From an uncultured Faecalibacterium sp. (GTDB taxonomy: Bacteria > Bacillota > Clostridia > Oscillospirales > Ruminococcaceae), in assembly GCA_934561555.1 (NCBI GenBank), contig CAKTGQ010000022.1, positions 1-34,642 of the forward strand: a stretch of DNA of 34,642 nt. Direction: 5' to 3'. Numbering within the stretch: the stretch's first letter is position 1; each line of letters begins with the position of its first letter. Below, in pieces: positions 1-7,687 of the stretch. The notes under the pieces were generated by a model, which was not told the DNA's origin, made no database searches, and worked only from the letters and a program-made list of their open reading frames with translations. A program made the position numbers and the translations under genes.

Positions 1-207
1 CCCTCTCAGTCAATGCCTGCGGCATTGCCAGCTCCCCCGAGGGGGGAGCTTTTTGACGAAGAGGTGGTGTATTGCTTGTTTGTCCAGAACGCTCCTGTGT
101 ACGGTTTGTTCCAAGCTCCCCTTTCGAGGAAAGACTTCCCCCGCTCCGGGGGAAGATGTCACCGTAGGTGACAAAAAGGGGAATCTGGCGCGAAGCGCCT
201 GAGAGGG
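1..207. repeat. Composite intergenic hairpin repeat (copy A)
   Basis: The stretch begins with CCCTCTCA (1-8) and ends with its inverse TGAGAGGG (200-207). In between are several perfect hairpins: 11-27 (CAATGCC/GGCATTG), 30-50 (AGCTCCCCC/GGGGGAGCT followed by Ts), 121-133, 135-155 (CTTCCCCCG/CGGGGGAAG), 158-172 (GTCACC/GGTGAC) and 187-199 (GGCGC/GCGCC). Related pieces recur at 2804-2854 and 24299-24428. It looks like a small non-coding mobile or REP-like element lying downstream of the khpA operon. No gene is seen in 1-261. The left edge may continue outside the window. Confidence 0.6.
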
Positions 208-219
208 TTTTCTATAACC

Positions 220-251
220 AAAAAGGCCCCTTGCCGCAAAGGCAAAGGGCC
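220..251 (-). terminator. Terminator of the ylxM-ffh-rpsP-khpA operon
   Basis: On the minus strand an 11-bp stem (GGCCCTTTGCC with GGCAAGGGGCC, one G-T pair, 5-base loop) is followed by TTTTT. It lies 11 bases past the khpA stop. Confidence 0.8.
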
Positions 252-261
252 CGTAGGGTGC

Positions 262-495
262 TCAGTCGATCTCAACAAGGACCTTTTCATCGACCCGCAC
301 AGCAGCCGCGCGCATCACCACACGAATGGCTTTTGCGATCCGGCCCTGCTTGCCGATGACACGGCCCATATCTCCCTCTGCCACGCTCAGGTGGTAGACG
401 ATGGTGCCGTCCTCGCGGGGCTCGTCCACCGTGACCTTGACGGCGTCCTTGTCCTCCACGAGACCGCGGGCAACTGCCAGCAACAGCTCCTGCAT
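262..495 (-). CDS. khpA: KhpA family KH-domain RNA-binding protein
   Basis: This is a small 77-residue single-KH-domain protein (YlqC/KhpA family). In other gram-positives KhpA pairs with KhpB (Jag/EloR), binds RNA and affects cell elongation and division. The sequence has the KH signature GRVIGKQGRIAKAIR, with GKQG as the GxxG RNA-binding loop, and ends in the short strand VRVDEKVLVEID. Length and content are normal. It follows rpsP by 17 bases, the classic Firmicute order, and is the last gene of the operon. The rimM and trmD genes that often follow in other genomes are not present downstream; repeat DNA is found instead. Confidence 0.93.
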   Translation of the reverse strand: MQELLLAVARGLVEDKDAVKVTVDEPREDGTIVYHLSVAEGDMGRVIGKQGRIAKAIRVVMRAAAVRVDEKVLVEID

Positions 496-512
496 GAGTC
501 AGCCCTCCCTAC

Positions 513-755
513 TTACAGAATGTTGGACTTCTTCAGCAGGACACGAACGGTATCAGTGGGCTGAGCGCCGTTAGCGATCCACTGCTTTGCCTTCTCGGCA
601 TCGATCTTCACCTCAGAGGGCTCCTTGTTGGGATCGTAAGTGCCGATCTCCTCGATGAAGCGGCCATCGCGGGGGAAGCGGCTGTCAGCAACGACAACAC
701 GGTAGAAGGGAGCCTTCTTGGCGCCAACGCGGCGCAGACGAATCTTAACTGCCAT
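513..755 (-). CDS. rpsP: 30S ribosomal protein S16
   Basis: The 80-residue protein opens with the typical S16 N-terminus [20 protein letters not shown] and continues with the conserved [23 protein letters not shown]16 is a primary-assembly protein of the small ribosomal subunit. It sits between ffh (69 bases upstream) and khpA (17 bases downstream) in one minus-strand operon. A GGAGG-like site (complement of tatcctcc at 769-776) precedes the ATG at normal distance. Length is normal for the family and nothing is odd. Confidence 0.97.
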   Translation of the reverse strand: MAVKIRLRRVGAKKAPFYRVVVADSRFPRDGRFIEEIGTYDPNKEPSEVKIDAEKAKQWIANGAQPTDTVRVLLKKSNIL

Positions 756-824
756 AATAGATATCCTCCAAAAATTGTTGTTTTTGATATATGTTACAAA
801 CCCCGCCGGGGTTGTATACCGTTG

Positions 825-2180
825 TTATTTCAGTCCGCGGAAGGCGTTGGGGTTGCCCATCATACCGCCCAGACGGCGGGCAAAGCCCTTGGGGCTCTTC
901 TTGAACTGCTTCATCATCTTCTGCATCATCTCGTACTGCTTGAGCAGCTTGTTCACGTCCTCTACGCGGGTACCGCTGCCTGCGGCAATGCGGCGCTTGC
1001 GCTTGGGGTTGATGATGGAAGGCTTTTCCCGCTCCTCTTTGGTCATGGAATAGATCATGGCCTCGATGCGGTCAAAGGCTTTTTCGTCGATCTGGCTGGC
1101 GTCGATGCCGGAAGCACCGGGCAGCATGCTGAGCATCGCGCCTGCGCCGCCCATCTTGCGGATCTGGGCGAACTGCTCCAGCATATCGTTCATATCGAAC
1201 TTGTTTTCCATCAGCCGCTTGGCGGTCTCCTCGGCGGCCTTTTCGTCGGCGGCATCCTGTGCGCGCTCGATCAGGCTGAGCACATCGCCCATGCCAAGGA
1301 TGCGGCTTGCCATGCGGTCCGGGTGGAACACGTCCAGATCATCCAGCTTTTCGCCGGTGCCCTGGAACTTGATGGGCTTGCCGGTAACGGCCAGCACGGA
1401 AAGCGCTGCACCGCCGCGGGTATCGCCGTCGGTCTTGGTCAGGATGATGCCATCCACGCCCACCGTCTCGTTGAAGGTCTTGGCCACGTTGACGGCATCC
1501 TGACCGGCCATGGCGTCCACCACCAGCAGGGTCTCGTCCACGGGAACGGCGGCCTTGACGTCCACCAGCTCCTGCATCAGCACTTCGTCGATCTGCAGGC
1601 GGCCTGCCGTATCCAGAATCACGATGTCGTTGCCGTAGTCCTTGGCGTGTGCCAGCGCCTTGCGGGCGATCTCCGGCGGCTTTGCGCCGGGCAGGGTGAA
1701 CACCGGTGCACCGGCCTGTTTGCCCACCACCTGCAGCTGGTCAATCGCCGCAGGGCGATAGATATCGCAGGCTACCAGCATGGGACGGCGTCCCTGCTTG
1801 ATATAGAACTTGGCAAGTTTTGCCGCGTGGGTGGTTTTACCGTTGCCCTGCAGACCGCAGAGCATGATGACCGTCTGGCCCTTGTTCTTGATGTTCAGGC
1901 GGGCGGCCTCGGTGCCGCCCATGAGGGCTACCAGCTCCTCATTGACGATCTTGACCACCTGCTGGGCGGGGGTCAGGCTTTCCATGACCTCCTGACCCAT
2001 GGCACGCTCGGACACCTTTGCGCAGAAATCCTTGGCAACTTTGTAGTTGACATCGGCTTCCAGCAAAGCCATCCGCACCTCGCGCATGGCGGCCTTGATA
2101 TCTGCCTCGGTCAGCTTACCGTGACCGCGCAGCTTCTTGAATACACCGGCAAGGCGGTCGGTCAGGGATTCAAATGCCAT
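825..2180 (-). CDS. ffh: Signal recognition particle protein Ffh (SRP54)
   Basis: Ffh is the GTPase of the signal recognition particle. It binds 4.5S/scRNA and signal sequences and docks with FtsY to send proteins to the membrane. The 451-residue sequence has the N-domain helix bundle (1-90), the G domain with P-loop GLQGNGKTT (109-117), DTAGR, and the TKTDGDTRGG motif, then a methionine-rich M domain with MLSMLPG and a GSGTRVEDVNKLLKQY segment. The Asn in GLQGNGKTT is less common than Ser/Ala/Val but the P-loop lysine and threonines are present. AAAGGAG precedes the ATG. It lies 26 bases after ylxM, the usual partner. Confidence 0.97.
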   Translation of the reverse strand: MAFESLTDRLAGVFKKLRGHGKLTEADIKAAMREVRMALLEADVNYKVAKDFCAKVSERAMGQEVMESLTPAQQVVKIVNEELVALMGGTEAARLNIKNKGQTVIMLCGLQGNGKTTHAAKLAKFYIKQGRRPMLVACDIYRPAAIDQLQVVGKQAGAPVFTLPGAKPPEIARKALAHAKDYGNDIVILDTAGRLQIDEVLMQELVDVKAAVPVDETLLVVDAMAGQDAVNVAKTFNETVGVDGIILTKTDGDTRGGAALSVLAVTGKPIKFQGTGEKLDDLDVFHPDRMASRILGMGDVLSLIERAQDAADEKAAEETAKRLMENKFDMNDMLEQFAQIRKMGGAGAMLSMLPGASGIDASQIDEKAFDRIEAMIYSMTKEEREKPSIINPKRKRRIAAGSGTRVEDVNKLLKQYEMMQKMMKQFKKSPKGFARRLGGMMGNPNAFRGLK

Positions 2181-2206
2181 TGTGCGGTGCTCCTTTCAAA
2201 ATTCGA

Positions 2207-2590
2207 TCAGCTTTCGTTTGCTTCATCCATCGAGCGGATGAGCTCCAGCATTTTTGTCAGCGTTTCCACATACTCCGTGGTGGTGATATTGGCGCGGGGG
2301 CCGGTGCACTCGAACCGGGTGTCGATGACCAGCTGTTCCAGCTGCTCCAGCTTCTGCTGCACCCGCCGGTAGCGGGCTGCAAAGCCTACCTTCTCTTCCA
2401 GTTCCTTCAGGGTGGTCTCGCCATGCTTGATGGCGTCCCGCGCGCCCTGCCGGGTGATGCCGAAGTTCTCACCGATCTCGCTCAGCGAAAGGTCATCGTT
2501 GTAATACTGGCGCAGCATCTCGCGCTGCTTCTGGGTAAGCACCTCGCCATAAAAATCCAGCAGATACCCCATTTCCAGATCTTTTGCCAT
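2207..2590 (-). CDS. ylxM: YlxM/p13 family putative DNA-binding protein
   Basis: This 127-residue protein belongs to the UPF0122 (YlxM/p13) family, nearly always encoded just upstream of ffh in Firmicutes; it has been reported to modulate SRP GTPase activity in streptococci. The N-terminal half is a sigma-region-4-like helix-turn-helix (LTQKQREMLRQYYNDDLSLSEIGENFGITRQGARD). The C-terminal half is a charged helix rich in Leu and Glu. It is the first gene of the operon. The ribosome binding site upstream of the ATG is poor (CGGGGGT), so the start is less certain; Met7 is an alternative. Confidence 0.92.
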   Translation of the reverse strand: MAKDLEMGYLLDFYGEVLTQKQREMLRQYYNDDLSLSEIGENFGITRQGARDAIKHGETTLKELEEKVGFAARYRRVQQKLEQLEQLVIDTRFECTGPRANITTTEYVETLTKMLELIRSMDEANES

Positions 2591-2659
2591 TGCTGTTGAC
2601 CCCCGGTGCTCTGCCGTCTGTACTTGCTATGTTGTAAAGTTTTTTTGCTTTACGGATGG

Positions 2660-2688
2660 AGTATACCAGAACCTCTGCTCCTTGTCAA
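2660..2688 (-). promoter_or_regulatory. SigA promoter of the ylxM-ffh operon
   Basis: On the minus strand TTGACA (2683-2688) and TATACT (2660-2665) are separated by exactly 17 bases. The leader then carries a small hairpin, GTAAAG/CTTTAC, around 2636-2654 before ylxM. Confidence 0.85.
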
Positions 2689-2751
2689 GGGGATTTCGGA
2701 GTTTTTTCTGAAATATCTGCCCAAAATTCGCTGTTTTTGCCAAAAGGCATC

Positions 2752-2781
2752 TTGACGCAGCCGGGGGCTTTGCGTTAGGAT
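2752..2781 (+). promoter_or_regulatory. Possible promoter for the cysteine-synthase-like gene
   Basis: TTGACG (2752-2757) and TAGGAT (2776-2781) are 18 bases apart. The match is moderate. The repeat at 2804-2854, which includes a terminator-like hairpin, lies between it and the gene. Confidence 0.4.
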
Positions 2782-2803
2782 AATAGTGTTGTATCCCAAT
2801 AAA

Positions 2804-2854
2804 CCCTCTCAGCCTCACTGCGTTCGGCAGCTCTCCCGAAGGGCGAGCTTTTTT
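2804..2854 (+). repeat. Intergenic hairpin repeat (copy B), terminator-like
   Basis: It starts with CCCTCTCAG as copy A does, and contains AGCTCTCCC-GAA-GGGCGAGCT (2829-2849, one mismatch) followed by TTTTT. It matches the first half of copy A in layout. Placed between the likely promoter and the gene at 2913, it could attenuate transcription. Nothing else is seen in the 2591-2912 gap beyond this repeat and the two promoters. Confidence 0.55.
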
Positions 2855-2912
2855 GCCAAAGTTTCCCCGAACACGGTCTGGCAGGGCGCATCCTCTTGAA
2901 AGGAGTTCTTCC

Positions 2913-3824
2913 GTGCCGATCTATCCCAATTTTTACCAGACCCTTACCACTGCCTGCCCCATTGTGGAGCTGCGGGGCTACGCCGCCGCCTGCGGGTTAA
3001 AGGGACACCTGTACGCGTATCTGGATTTTAACGGCCCCACCGGCACCGCCCGGGATGGCCTTGCCGAGGGGATGCTGGCCCTTGCCATCGAAAAAAAGCA
3101 GCTTGCCCCGGGGCAGCCCATCATCGAAGCTGCCTCCGGCCCCTTTGCCACTGCCCTGACGCTGGCCAGCCTGACCGCCGGGCACCCCATCGTGCTGGTG
3201 ATGCCGGAGGATGCCCCTGCCCTGCGGCAGGAGTACCTGCTGCGGCTGGGTGCACAGATCCGGCACAGCTCCGCCCGCAGCGGTCTGGCCGGGGCGCGGG
3301 CGCTGGCGGCGCAGACCGCCGCCGCAAACGGCTGGTACTATATGAACTGGCTTGCCAACGACGACAACCCGGAGTACCACCGCCGGGTCACCGGCCCTGC
3401 CATCGTGCAAAGCATTGCCCGGCAGAACAAGAGCCTTGTGGACGCCATTACCATCGGGGTGGGAAGTGCCGGCACAGTGACCGGCGTGGGCGAGACCATC
3501 AAGGCATGGACGAACGATGTGCGCATCGTGGCGGTGGAGCCGTATGAAAATCAGGTGCTGGGCGGCGGGCTTACCGGCCCGCACGGCATCCCGGATATCG
3601 GCTATGGCATCGTGCCGGAAAACTACAACAGCTATGTGGTGGATAACGTTTCCGCCGTGGCCAGCCGGGACGCCCAGCGTGCCGCCCAGCAGGTGCTGCG
3701 CACCGATGCCATCCCTGCTTCGGTCAGCGCCGGTGCTGCCCTGCACGCCGCCGCCCAGCTGCTGGCCAACTGCAACAGCCGCGCCGCGCTGGCCATTTTC
3801 AGCGGACGCGCAAGCATCCTATAA
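2913..3824 (+). CDS. Cysteine-synthase-fold protein lacking the PLP lysine
   Basis: The protein belongs to the fold-type II PLP enzymes (cysteine synthase / cystathionine beta-synthase family). GTG at 2913 is chosen as start because AAAGGAG lies 7 bases upstream, giving 303 residues, normal for the family. Recognisable pieces are CPIVEL near residue 15, the substrate-loop equivalent EAASGPFATAL, the phosphate-binding-like GVGSAGTVTGVG, VAVEP, and the C-terminal VSAGAAL. At the place where family members have PTGSxKDR, with the lysine that binds PLP, this sequence reads PTGTARDG (Arg47). The SSGNTG loop has also become ASGPFA. It is therefore probably not an ordinary PLP enzyme; a regulatory or binding role is possible but unproven. 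A MATE exporter follows after 38 bases and is probably cotranscribed. Confidence 0.82.
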   Translation: MPIYPNFYQTLTTACPIVELRGYAAACGLKGHLYAYLDFNGPTGTARDGLAEGMLALAIEKKQLAPGQPIIEAASGPFATALTLASLTAGHPIVLVMPEDAPALRQEYLLRLGAQIRHSSARSGLAGARALAAQTAAANGWYYMNWLANDDNPEYHRRVTGPAIVQSIARQNKSLVDAITIGVGSAGTVTGVGETIKAWTNDVRIVAVEPYENQVLGGGLTGPHGIPDIGYGIVPENYNSYVVDNVSAVASRDAQRAAQQVLRTDAIPASVSAGAALHAAAQLLANCNSRAALAIFSGRASIL

Positions 3825-3862
3825 GCAGCTGTCTCTATAAATAGGAAAGAAGGACGTTTTTC

Positions 3863-5191
3863 ATGACCAAGGACATGACCAGCGGTGCTATTACGCCGCT
3901 TCTGATCAAATTTACCATTCCGCTGGTGCTGGGCAACCTGTTCCAGCTTACCTACAACGCCGCCGACAGCATCATCGTGGGCAAGTTTGTGGGCGAGGAC
4001 GCACTGGCTGCCGTGGGCACCTCGAACCCTCTGATGACCCTTGCCATCCTGTTCATCAACGGGATGTGTCTGGGCGCGGGCATTCTGGTCAGCACCGCCT
4101 TTGGCGCGGGGGATACCGAGCTGGTGGAGCGGCAAGTTTCCACCACCGCCATTGCGGGCACGGTGTTCTCCCTGACCTTCTCTGCCCTGTGCGTGCTGCT
4201 GGCAGACCCGCTGCTGCGGCTGCTGCAGGTACCCGCCGCCATTCTGCCCATTGCGGTGAACTACCTGCGCATCGTATTTGCAGGGCTGATCTTCACCTTC
4301 TTCTATAATTTTCTGGCTGCCACCATGCGTGCGCTGGGCGACAGCAAGAGCGCGCTGTATTTCTTGATGATCAGTGCAGTGCTGAACATTGGCGGCGACC
4401 TGTTCTTTGTGGAGGCGCTGGGCTGGGGCAGCGAGGGCTGCGCTCTTTCCACCGTGCTCAGCGAAGCCGCCTGCTGTCTGTTGTGCGTGGTGTACATCCG
4501 GTATAAGGTGCCGGTCCTGCAGCTGGGCAGACGGTGGCTGGTATATGACGGCAAGCTGCTGCGCAAGACCGTGAGCTACGGCTGGGCCAGTGCCATGCAG
4601 CAGGCCACGGTGCAGCTGGGCAAAATTGCGGTACAGGCCATCGTGAACACCATGGGCGTCAACGCTATGGCGGCTTTTACCGCCGCCTCCCGCATCGACG
4701 ACTTCGCCTACACCCCGCAGCAGAACATCGGCCACGCCATGACCACCCTGATGGCACAGAACCGTGGCGCAGGCAAGACCGACCGGGTGCGGCAGGGCTA
4801 CCACTGCGGTATGCGCATCGAGTTTGCCTATGCGCTGCTGCTTACCGCCGTCTGCCTGCTGTTTGCCGAGCCCATCATCCGGCTGTTTGCCGCTGACCCG
4901 GCTGTGGTGGACCTTGGCGTGCGGTTTTTGCGCACCATCTCGCTGTTTTATCTGATGCCCGCCGCCACCAACGGCATTCAGGGCTTTTTCCGGGGCATGG
5001 GCGATTTGAAGGTCACTCTGAACAGTAGTATGCTGAACATGGGCGGCCGTGTGGCTGCTGCCGCACTGTTTGTGCTGGTGATGAAGATGGATATTGAGGC
5101 CCTGCCCTTCAGCTATGCCGTTGGCTGGCTGTTGATGCTTCTGTACGAGCTGCCCCTGCTGGTGCGTTTTCTGCGCAGCAGCGAGATGTAA
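3863..5191 (+). CDS. MATE family efflux transporter
   Basis: This 442-residue protein is an integral membrane antiporter of the MATE (multidrug and toxic compound extrusion) family, which exports drugs or metabolites in exchange for Na+ or H+. The N-terminus, with TPLLIKFTIPLVLGNLFQLTYNAADSIIVGKFVGEDALAAVG-type sequence, is the typical first MATE repeat. The second repeat begins around residue 235 (KTVSYGWASAMQQ, with later GQNIG-like PQQNIGHAMTTLMAQNRGAG). About 12 hydrophobic segments are visible. AAGGA precedes the ATG. The substrate cannot be read from sequence. It follows the cysteine-synthase-like gene by 38 bases and ends at a strong bidirectional terminator. Confidence 0.93.
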   Translation: MTKDMTSGAITPLLIKFTIPLVLGNLFQLTYNAADSIIVGKFVGEDALAAVGTSNPLMTLAILFINGMCLGAGILVSTAFGAGDTELVERQVSTTAIAGTVFSLTFSALCVLLADPLLRLLQVPAAILPIAVNYLRIVFAGLIFTFFYNFLAATMRALGDSKSALYFLMISAVLNIGGDLFFVEALGWGSEGCALSTVLSEAACCLLCVVYIRYKVPVLQLGRRWLVYDGKLLRKTVSYGWASAMQQATVQLGKIAVQAIVNTMGVNAMAAFTAASRIDDFAYTPQQNIGHAMTTLMAQNRGAGKTDRVRQGYHCGMRIEFAYALLLTAVCLLFAEPIIRLFAADPAVVDLGVRFLRTISLFYLMPAATNGIQGFFRGMGDLKVTLNSSMLNMGGRVAAAALFVLVMKMDIEALPFSYAVGWLLMLLYELPLLVRFLRSSEM

Positions 5192-5194
5192 CAT

Positions 5195-5236
5195 AAAAAA
5201 CAATGCCGGAGCATCAACGCTCCGGCATTGTTTTTT
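5195..5236. terminator. Bidirectional terminator between the MATE gene and upp
   Basis: A perfect 12-bp stem (CAATGCCGGAGC, 6-base loop, GCTCCGGCATTG, 5201-5230) is flanked by AAAAAA on the left and TTTTTT on the right. It therefore works as an intrinsic terminator for the convergent MATE gene and upp operon. Confidence 0.92.
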
Positions 5237-5247
5237 ATAGATATGTT

Positions 5248-5874
5248 TTACTTGGTGCCGTAGATACGGTCACCTGCATCGCCCAGACCGGGCACGATGT
5301 AGCCGTTCTCGTTCAGGCAGTCGTCCTGTGCGCCCAGATAGATGTCCACATCGGGGTGTGCCTCGTGCAGAGCCTTGATGCCCTCCGGTGCGCCCAGCAG
5401 ACCGATGAACTTGATGCGCTTTGCGCCGTGCTTCTTGATCTGAGTGATGGCGTCGATGGCGCTGCCGCCGGTAGCCAGCATGGGATCCAGCACCAGAACA
5501 TCGCGCTCGGCGATATCCTGCGGCAGCTTGCAGAAATACTCCACGGGCTGCAGGGTCTTTTCGTCGCGGTACAGGCCGATGAAGCCGACCTTAGCGGCGG
5601 GCAGCAGGGTCAGCATACCGTCCAGCATACCCATACCGGCGCGCAGGATGGGAACCAGAGCCAGCTTGCGGCCTGCCAGCACCTTGGTCTTTGCCATGGT
5701 GATGGGAGTCTCGATTTCCACCTCTTCCAGCGGCAGATCGCGGGTAGCCTCGTAGCACAGCAGAGTTGCGATCTCGCCAACGAGGTCACGGAACTCCTTG
5801 GTGCCGGTCTGTTTGTTGCGCAGCAGGCTGATCTTGTGCTGCAGCAGCGGATGTTCAACGATCATCGGGGTCAT
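5248..5874 (-). CDS. upp: Uracil phosphoribosyltransferase
   Basis: The enzyme joins uracil and PRPP to give UMP in pyrimidine salvage, in the cytosol. The 208-residue protein has the normal family length. It shows the N-terminal [12 protein letters not shown], the [13 protein letters not shown] segment, the PRPP-binding loop [14 protein letters not shown], and the uracil-binding C-terminal region with [24 protein letters not shown] precedes the ATG. It is the last gene of the tsaE-tsaB-rpiB-upp string. A large perfect inverted repeat at 5929-5967 sits between rpiB and upp and may affect the expression or stability of the upp message. Confidence 0.97.
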   Translation of the reverse strand: MTPMIVEHPLLQHKISLLRNKQTGTKEFRDLVGEIATLLCYEATRDLPLEEVEIETPITMAKTKVLAGRKLALVPILRAGMGMLDGMLTLLPAAKVGFIGLYRDEKTLQPVEYFCKLPQDIAERDVLVLDPMLATGGSAIDAITQIKKHGAKRIKFIGLLGAPEGIKALHEAHPDVDIYLGAQDDCLNENGYIVPGLGDAGDRIYGTK

Positions 5875-5928
5875 AAAAACACGCTCCTTAATTTATATAG
5901 AACATTCTATCGGGTACTGAAAGGATTT

Positions 5929-5967
5929 TTTCACAGAGAAGCTTGCAGTGCAAGCTTCTCTGTGAAA
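5929..5967. repeat. Perfect 19-bp inverted repeat between rpiB and upp
   Basis: Positions 5929-5947 (starting TTTCACAGAG) are exactly complementary to 5949-5967 with a single central base. In RNA this folds as one long hairpin. A T-run (TTTTTT, 5926-5931) precedes it on the plus strand, but no T-run follows it in the direction of the minus-strand operon. It is therefore not a standard terminator for rpiB. Confidence 0.85.
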
Positions 5968-5981
5968 TCACAAAATTTCAA

Positions 5982-6428
5982 TCAGCGGTTTTCCAGTGCG
6001 GTCAGCTTGTCGATGCGGCGCTGATGACGGCCACCCTCGAACTCGGTGTTCAGGAAGATGTCCACCAGCTGGCAGGCAAGACCTGCACCCACCACGCGGC
6101 CGCCCATGCACAGGGCGTTGGCGTCGTTGTGGCGGCGGGTATACTCGCAGCTGAAGCTGTCGGAGCAGCAGCAGGCGCGAATGCCCTTGATCTTGTTGGC
6201 AGCCATGCTGATGCCCACACCGGTGCCGCAGAACAACAGTGCCTTCTCGCACTGACCGCTCACCACTGCGTCACAGGCGGGCACAGCCATATCGGGATAG
6301 TCCACGCTGTCGGTGCTGTGGGTGCCAAAGTCGATATACTCCAGACCAAGCTCCTCCAAATGTGCCTTGACAGCCTCTTTCAGTTCAAATCCGCCGTGGT
6401 CGGCGGCAAGTGCGATGGGTTTTGCCAT
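5982..6428 (-). CDS. rpiB: Ribose-5-phosphate isomerase B
   Basis: RpiB interconverts ribose 5-phosphate and ribulose 5-phosphate in the pentose phosphate pathway; relatives can act on allose 6-phosphate. The 148-residue protein has ALAADHGGFELK at the N-terminus, the active-site cysteine in LLFCGTGVGISMAANK (about residue 67), the RRHNDANALCMGGR motif, and the phosphate-binding C-terminal EGGRHQRRI. AAAGGAC precedes the ATG. It is 41 bases after tsaB and 107 bases before upp, with the long hairpin between. Length and motifs are normal. Confidence 0.95.
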   Translation of the reverse strand: MAKPIALAADHGGFELKEAVKAHLEELGLEYIDFGTHSTDSVDYPDMAVPACDAVVSGQCEKALLFCGTGVGISMAANKIKGIRACCCSDSFSCEYTRRHNDANALCMGGRVVGAGLACQLVDIFLNTEFEGGRHQRRIDKLTALENR

Positions 6429-6469
6429 GGAAAAACGTCCTTTCCCTGTGAGTGGTCACAGTTCCGCTT

Positions 6470-7180
6470 TTATTGTTTGTTTGCTGCAGCTTCGGCAGCC
6501 AGACGCTCCGCCCGCTCCCGCTCCGCCTGACTGAGACGGTGGTAGTCCGGCAGCAGCGCCTCCGGCAGCACAGCCTGCCCGGCTGCGGCCATCTGCTTTG
6601 CCACAAGTGCTACGGCAGCGGCACGGCCGCCCCGCAGCGCCGGGGGTGTTTGCAGCACGCCCGGCACATTACTATATTTATTATAGCACAGACCCGCGCC
6701 ATCACCAACAAAAAACAGAGGCTTTTTGCAATTTTCTACAAAATCCGCCAGATCTGTCACCGCCCGGGCGTCATCGTCCAGCAGGCGGGCGTGGGTGGCA
6801 AGGTCAAAGGCTGCACTGTATACCTGTGCGCGGCGGGCGTCCAGTGCGCAGAGCACCGTACCCTCGCCGGTATGGGCAGCAGCCAGCGCTTCCAGGGTAG
6901 ACACCGGGGCACACAACGTCTCGCGCGGGAAGGCCAGACCCTTAACGGCGGCCAGCCCGATGCGCAGGCCGGTAAAGCTGCCCGGACCTGCGTTGACGGC
7001 GTACAGATCGATGTCCGCACAGGTCAGCCCGCACATCTTTAAGCAGGTGTCGATCATGGGCATCAGCGTTTCGCTGTGGGTCATGCCACCGTCCAGATAC
7101 ACCTCGTACAGCAGGCGGTCGTCCTGCAGCAGAGCCACACCGGCGGTCTTGCCCGCCGTATCCACGGCCAGAATATTCAT
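6470..7180 (-). CDS. tsaB: tRNA threonylcarbamoyladenosine biosynthesis protein TsaB
   Basis: TsaB is a catalytically inactive ASKHA-fold protein that partners TsaD and TsaE to make the t6A modification at position 37 of ANN-decoding tRNAs. The 236-residue sequence has the N-terminal ILAVDTAGKTAGVALL, the MTHSETLMPMI helix, and the strongly conserved NAGPGSFTGLRIGLAAVKGLAF. The C-terminal part is variable, as is usual. Its ATG overlaps the tsaE stop by 4 bases, so the two are translationally coupled. TsaD is not in this window. Confidence 0.95.
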   Translation of the reverse strand: MNILAVDTAGKTAGVALLQDDRLLYEVYLDGGMTHSETLMPMIDTCLKMCGLTCADIDLYAVNAGPGSFTGLRIGLAAVKGLAFPRETLCAPVSTLEALAAAHTGEGTVLCALDARRAQVYSAAFDLATHARLLDDDARAVTDLADFVENCKKPLFFVGDGAGLCYNKYSNVPGVLQTPPALRGGRAAAVALVAKQMAAAGQAVLPEALLPDYHRLSQAERERAERLAAEAAANKQ

Positions 7181-7602
7181 ACCGTCACCCCCTCAATGGT
7201 GATCTTACGGGTGGTATCGTCCAGACGGTCGATGTTCACCCGGATGGGGTTTTCCAGCGCCAGCAGGTCGGCAAAGTTTTCGCTCCACTCTGCCGCCACC
7301 ACAGCGCCCTGATCCAGATAATCGTAGAAGCCCGCCGCGCACAGATCGTTCTCGGTGGAGATGCGGTACAGGTCGAAGTGCGCCAGCGGGCGCGGGCCCC
7401 GGTAGTAGTTCACGATGGCAAAGGTGGGGCTGGACACCGGGTCGGTGCAGCCCAGACCCTCGGCAAGACCCTCGGTAAAGGCGGTCTTGCCCGCGCCCAG
7501 ACCGCCGGTAAAGGCGATCAGCGCCCCGGGGGCCAGCACAGCGGCCATCCGCTTGCCCAGCGCCACCGTCTCGGCGCGGGAATGGGTGATATATTCTGAC
7601 AT
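7177..7602 (-). CDS. tsaE: tRNA threonylcarbamoyladenosine biosynthesis ATPase TsaE
   Basis: TsaE is the small P-loop ATPase of the t6A complex. The 141-residue protein has the Walker A motif GGLGAGKTAFTEGLAEGLG, the conserved VSSPTFAIVNYY segment and the HFDLYRI motif, all typical. It is first in a four-gene string (tsaE, tsaB, rpiB, upp), overlapping tsaB by 4 bases. The promoter at 7656-7684 lies just upstream, interleaved with the terminator of the preceding gene. Confidence 0.95.
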   Translation of the reverse strand: MSEYITHSRAETVALGKRMAAVLAPGALIAFTGGLGAGKTAFTEGLAEGLGCTDPVSSPTFAIVNYYRGPRPLAHFDLYRISTENDLCAAGFYDYLDQGAVVAAEWSENFADLLALENPIRVNIDRLDDTTRKITIEGVTV

Positions 7603-7622
7603 GAAGGTTACCTCATCGTTTC

Positions 7623-7653
7623 AAAAAAGGGATGGCAGACGCTCTGCCATCCC
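7623..7653 (-). terminator. Terminator of the secreted-protein gene
   Basis: An 11-bp perfect stem (GGGATGGCAGA/TCTGCCATCCC, 3-base loop, 7629-7653) is followed on the minus strand by TTTTTT (7623-7628). It lies 35 bases past the stop of the gene at 7688-8899. Confidence 0.88.
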
Positions 7654-7655
7654 TA

Positions 7656-7684
7656 AGTATAATATAAAACCTGCAAAAGTGCAA
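7656..7684 (-). promoter_or_regulatory. Promoter of the tsaE operon, overlapping the upstream terminator
   Basis: On the minus strand TTGCAC (7679-7684) and TATACT (7656-7661) are 17 bases apart. The expected start near 7649 falls inside the 5' arm of the terminator hairpin at 7629-7653. Transcripts from this promoter would lack part of the stem and so could escape termination. Confidence 0.7.
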
Positions 7685-7687
7685 TGG

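Noticed and set aside
1..207. CRISPR array
   Set aside because: The repeats are inverted hairpins of differing sequence, not evenly spaced identical direct repeats; no cas gene is present.
168..359. 63-codon plus-strand frame at the left edge
   Set aside because: It consists of repeat DNA and the antisense of khpA.
3632..5203. 523-codon open frame on the minus strand over the MATE gene
   Set aside because: Shadow of the MATE and cysteine-synthase-like genes; Gln/His-rich with no RBS.
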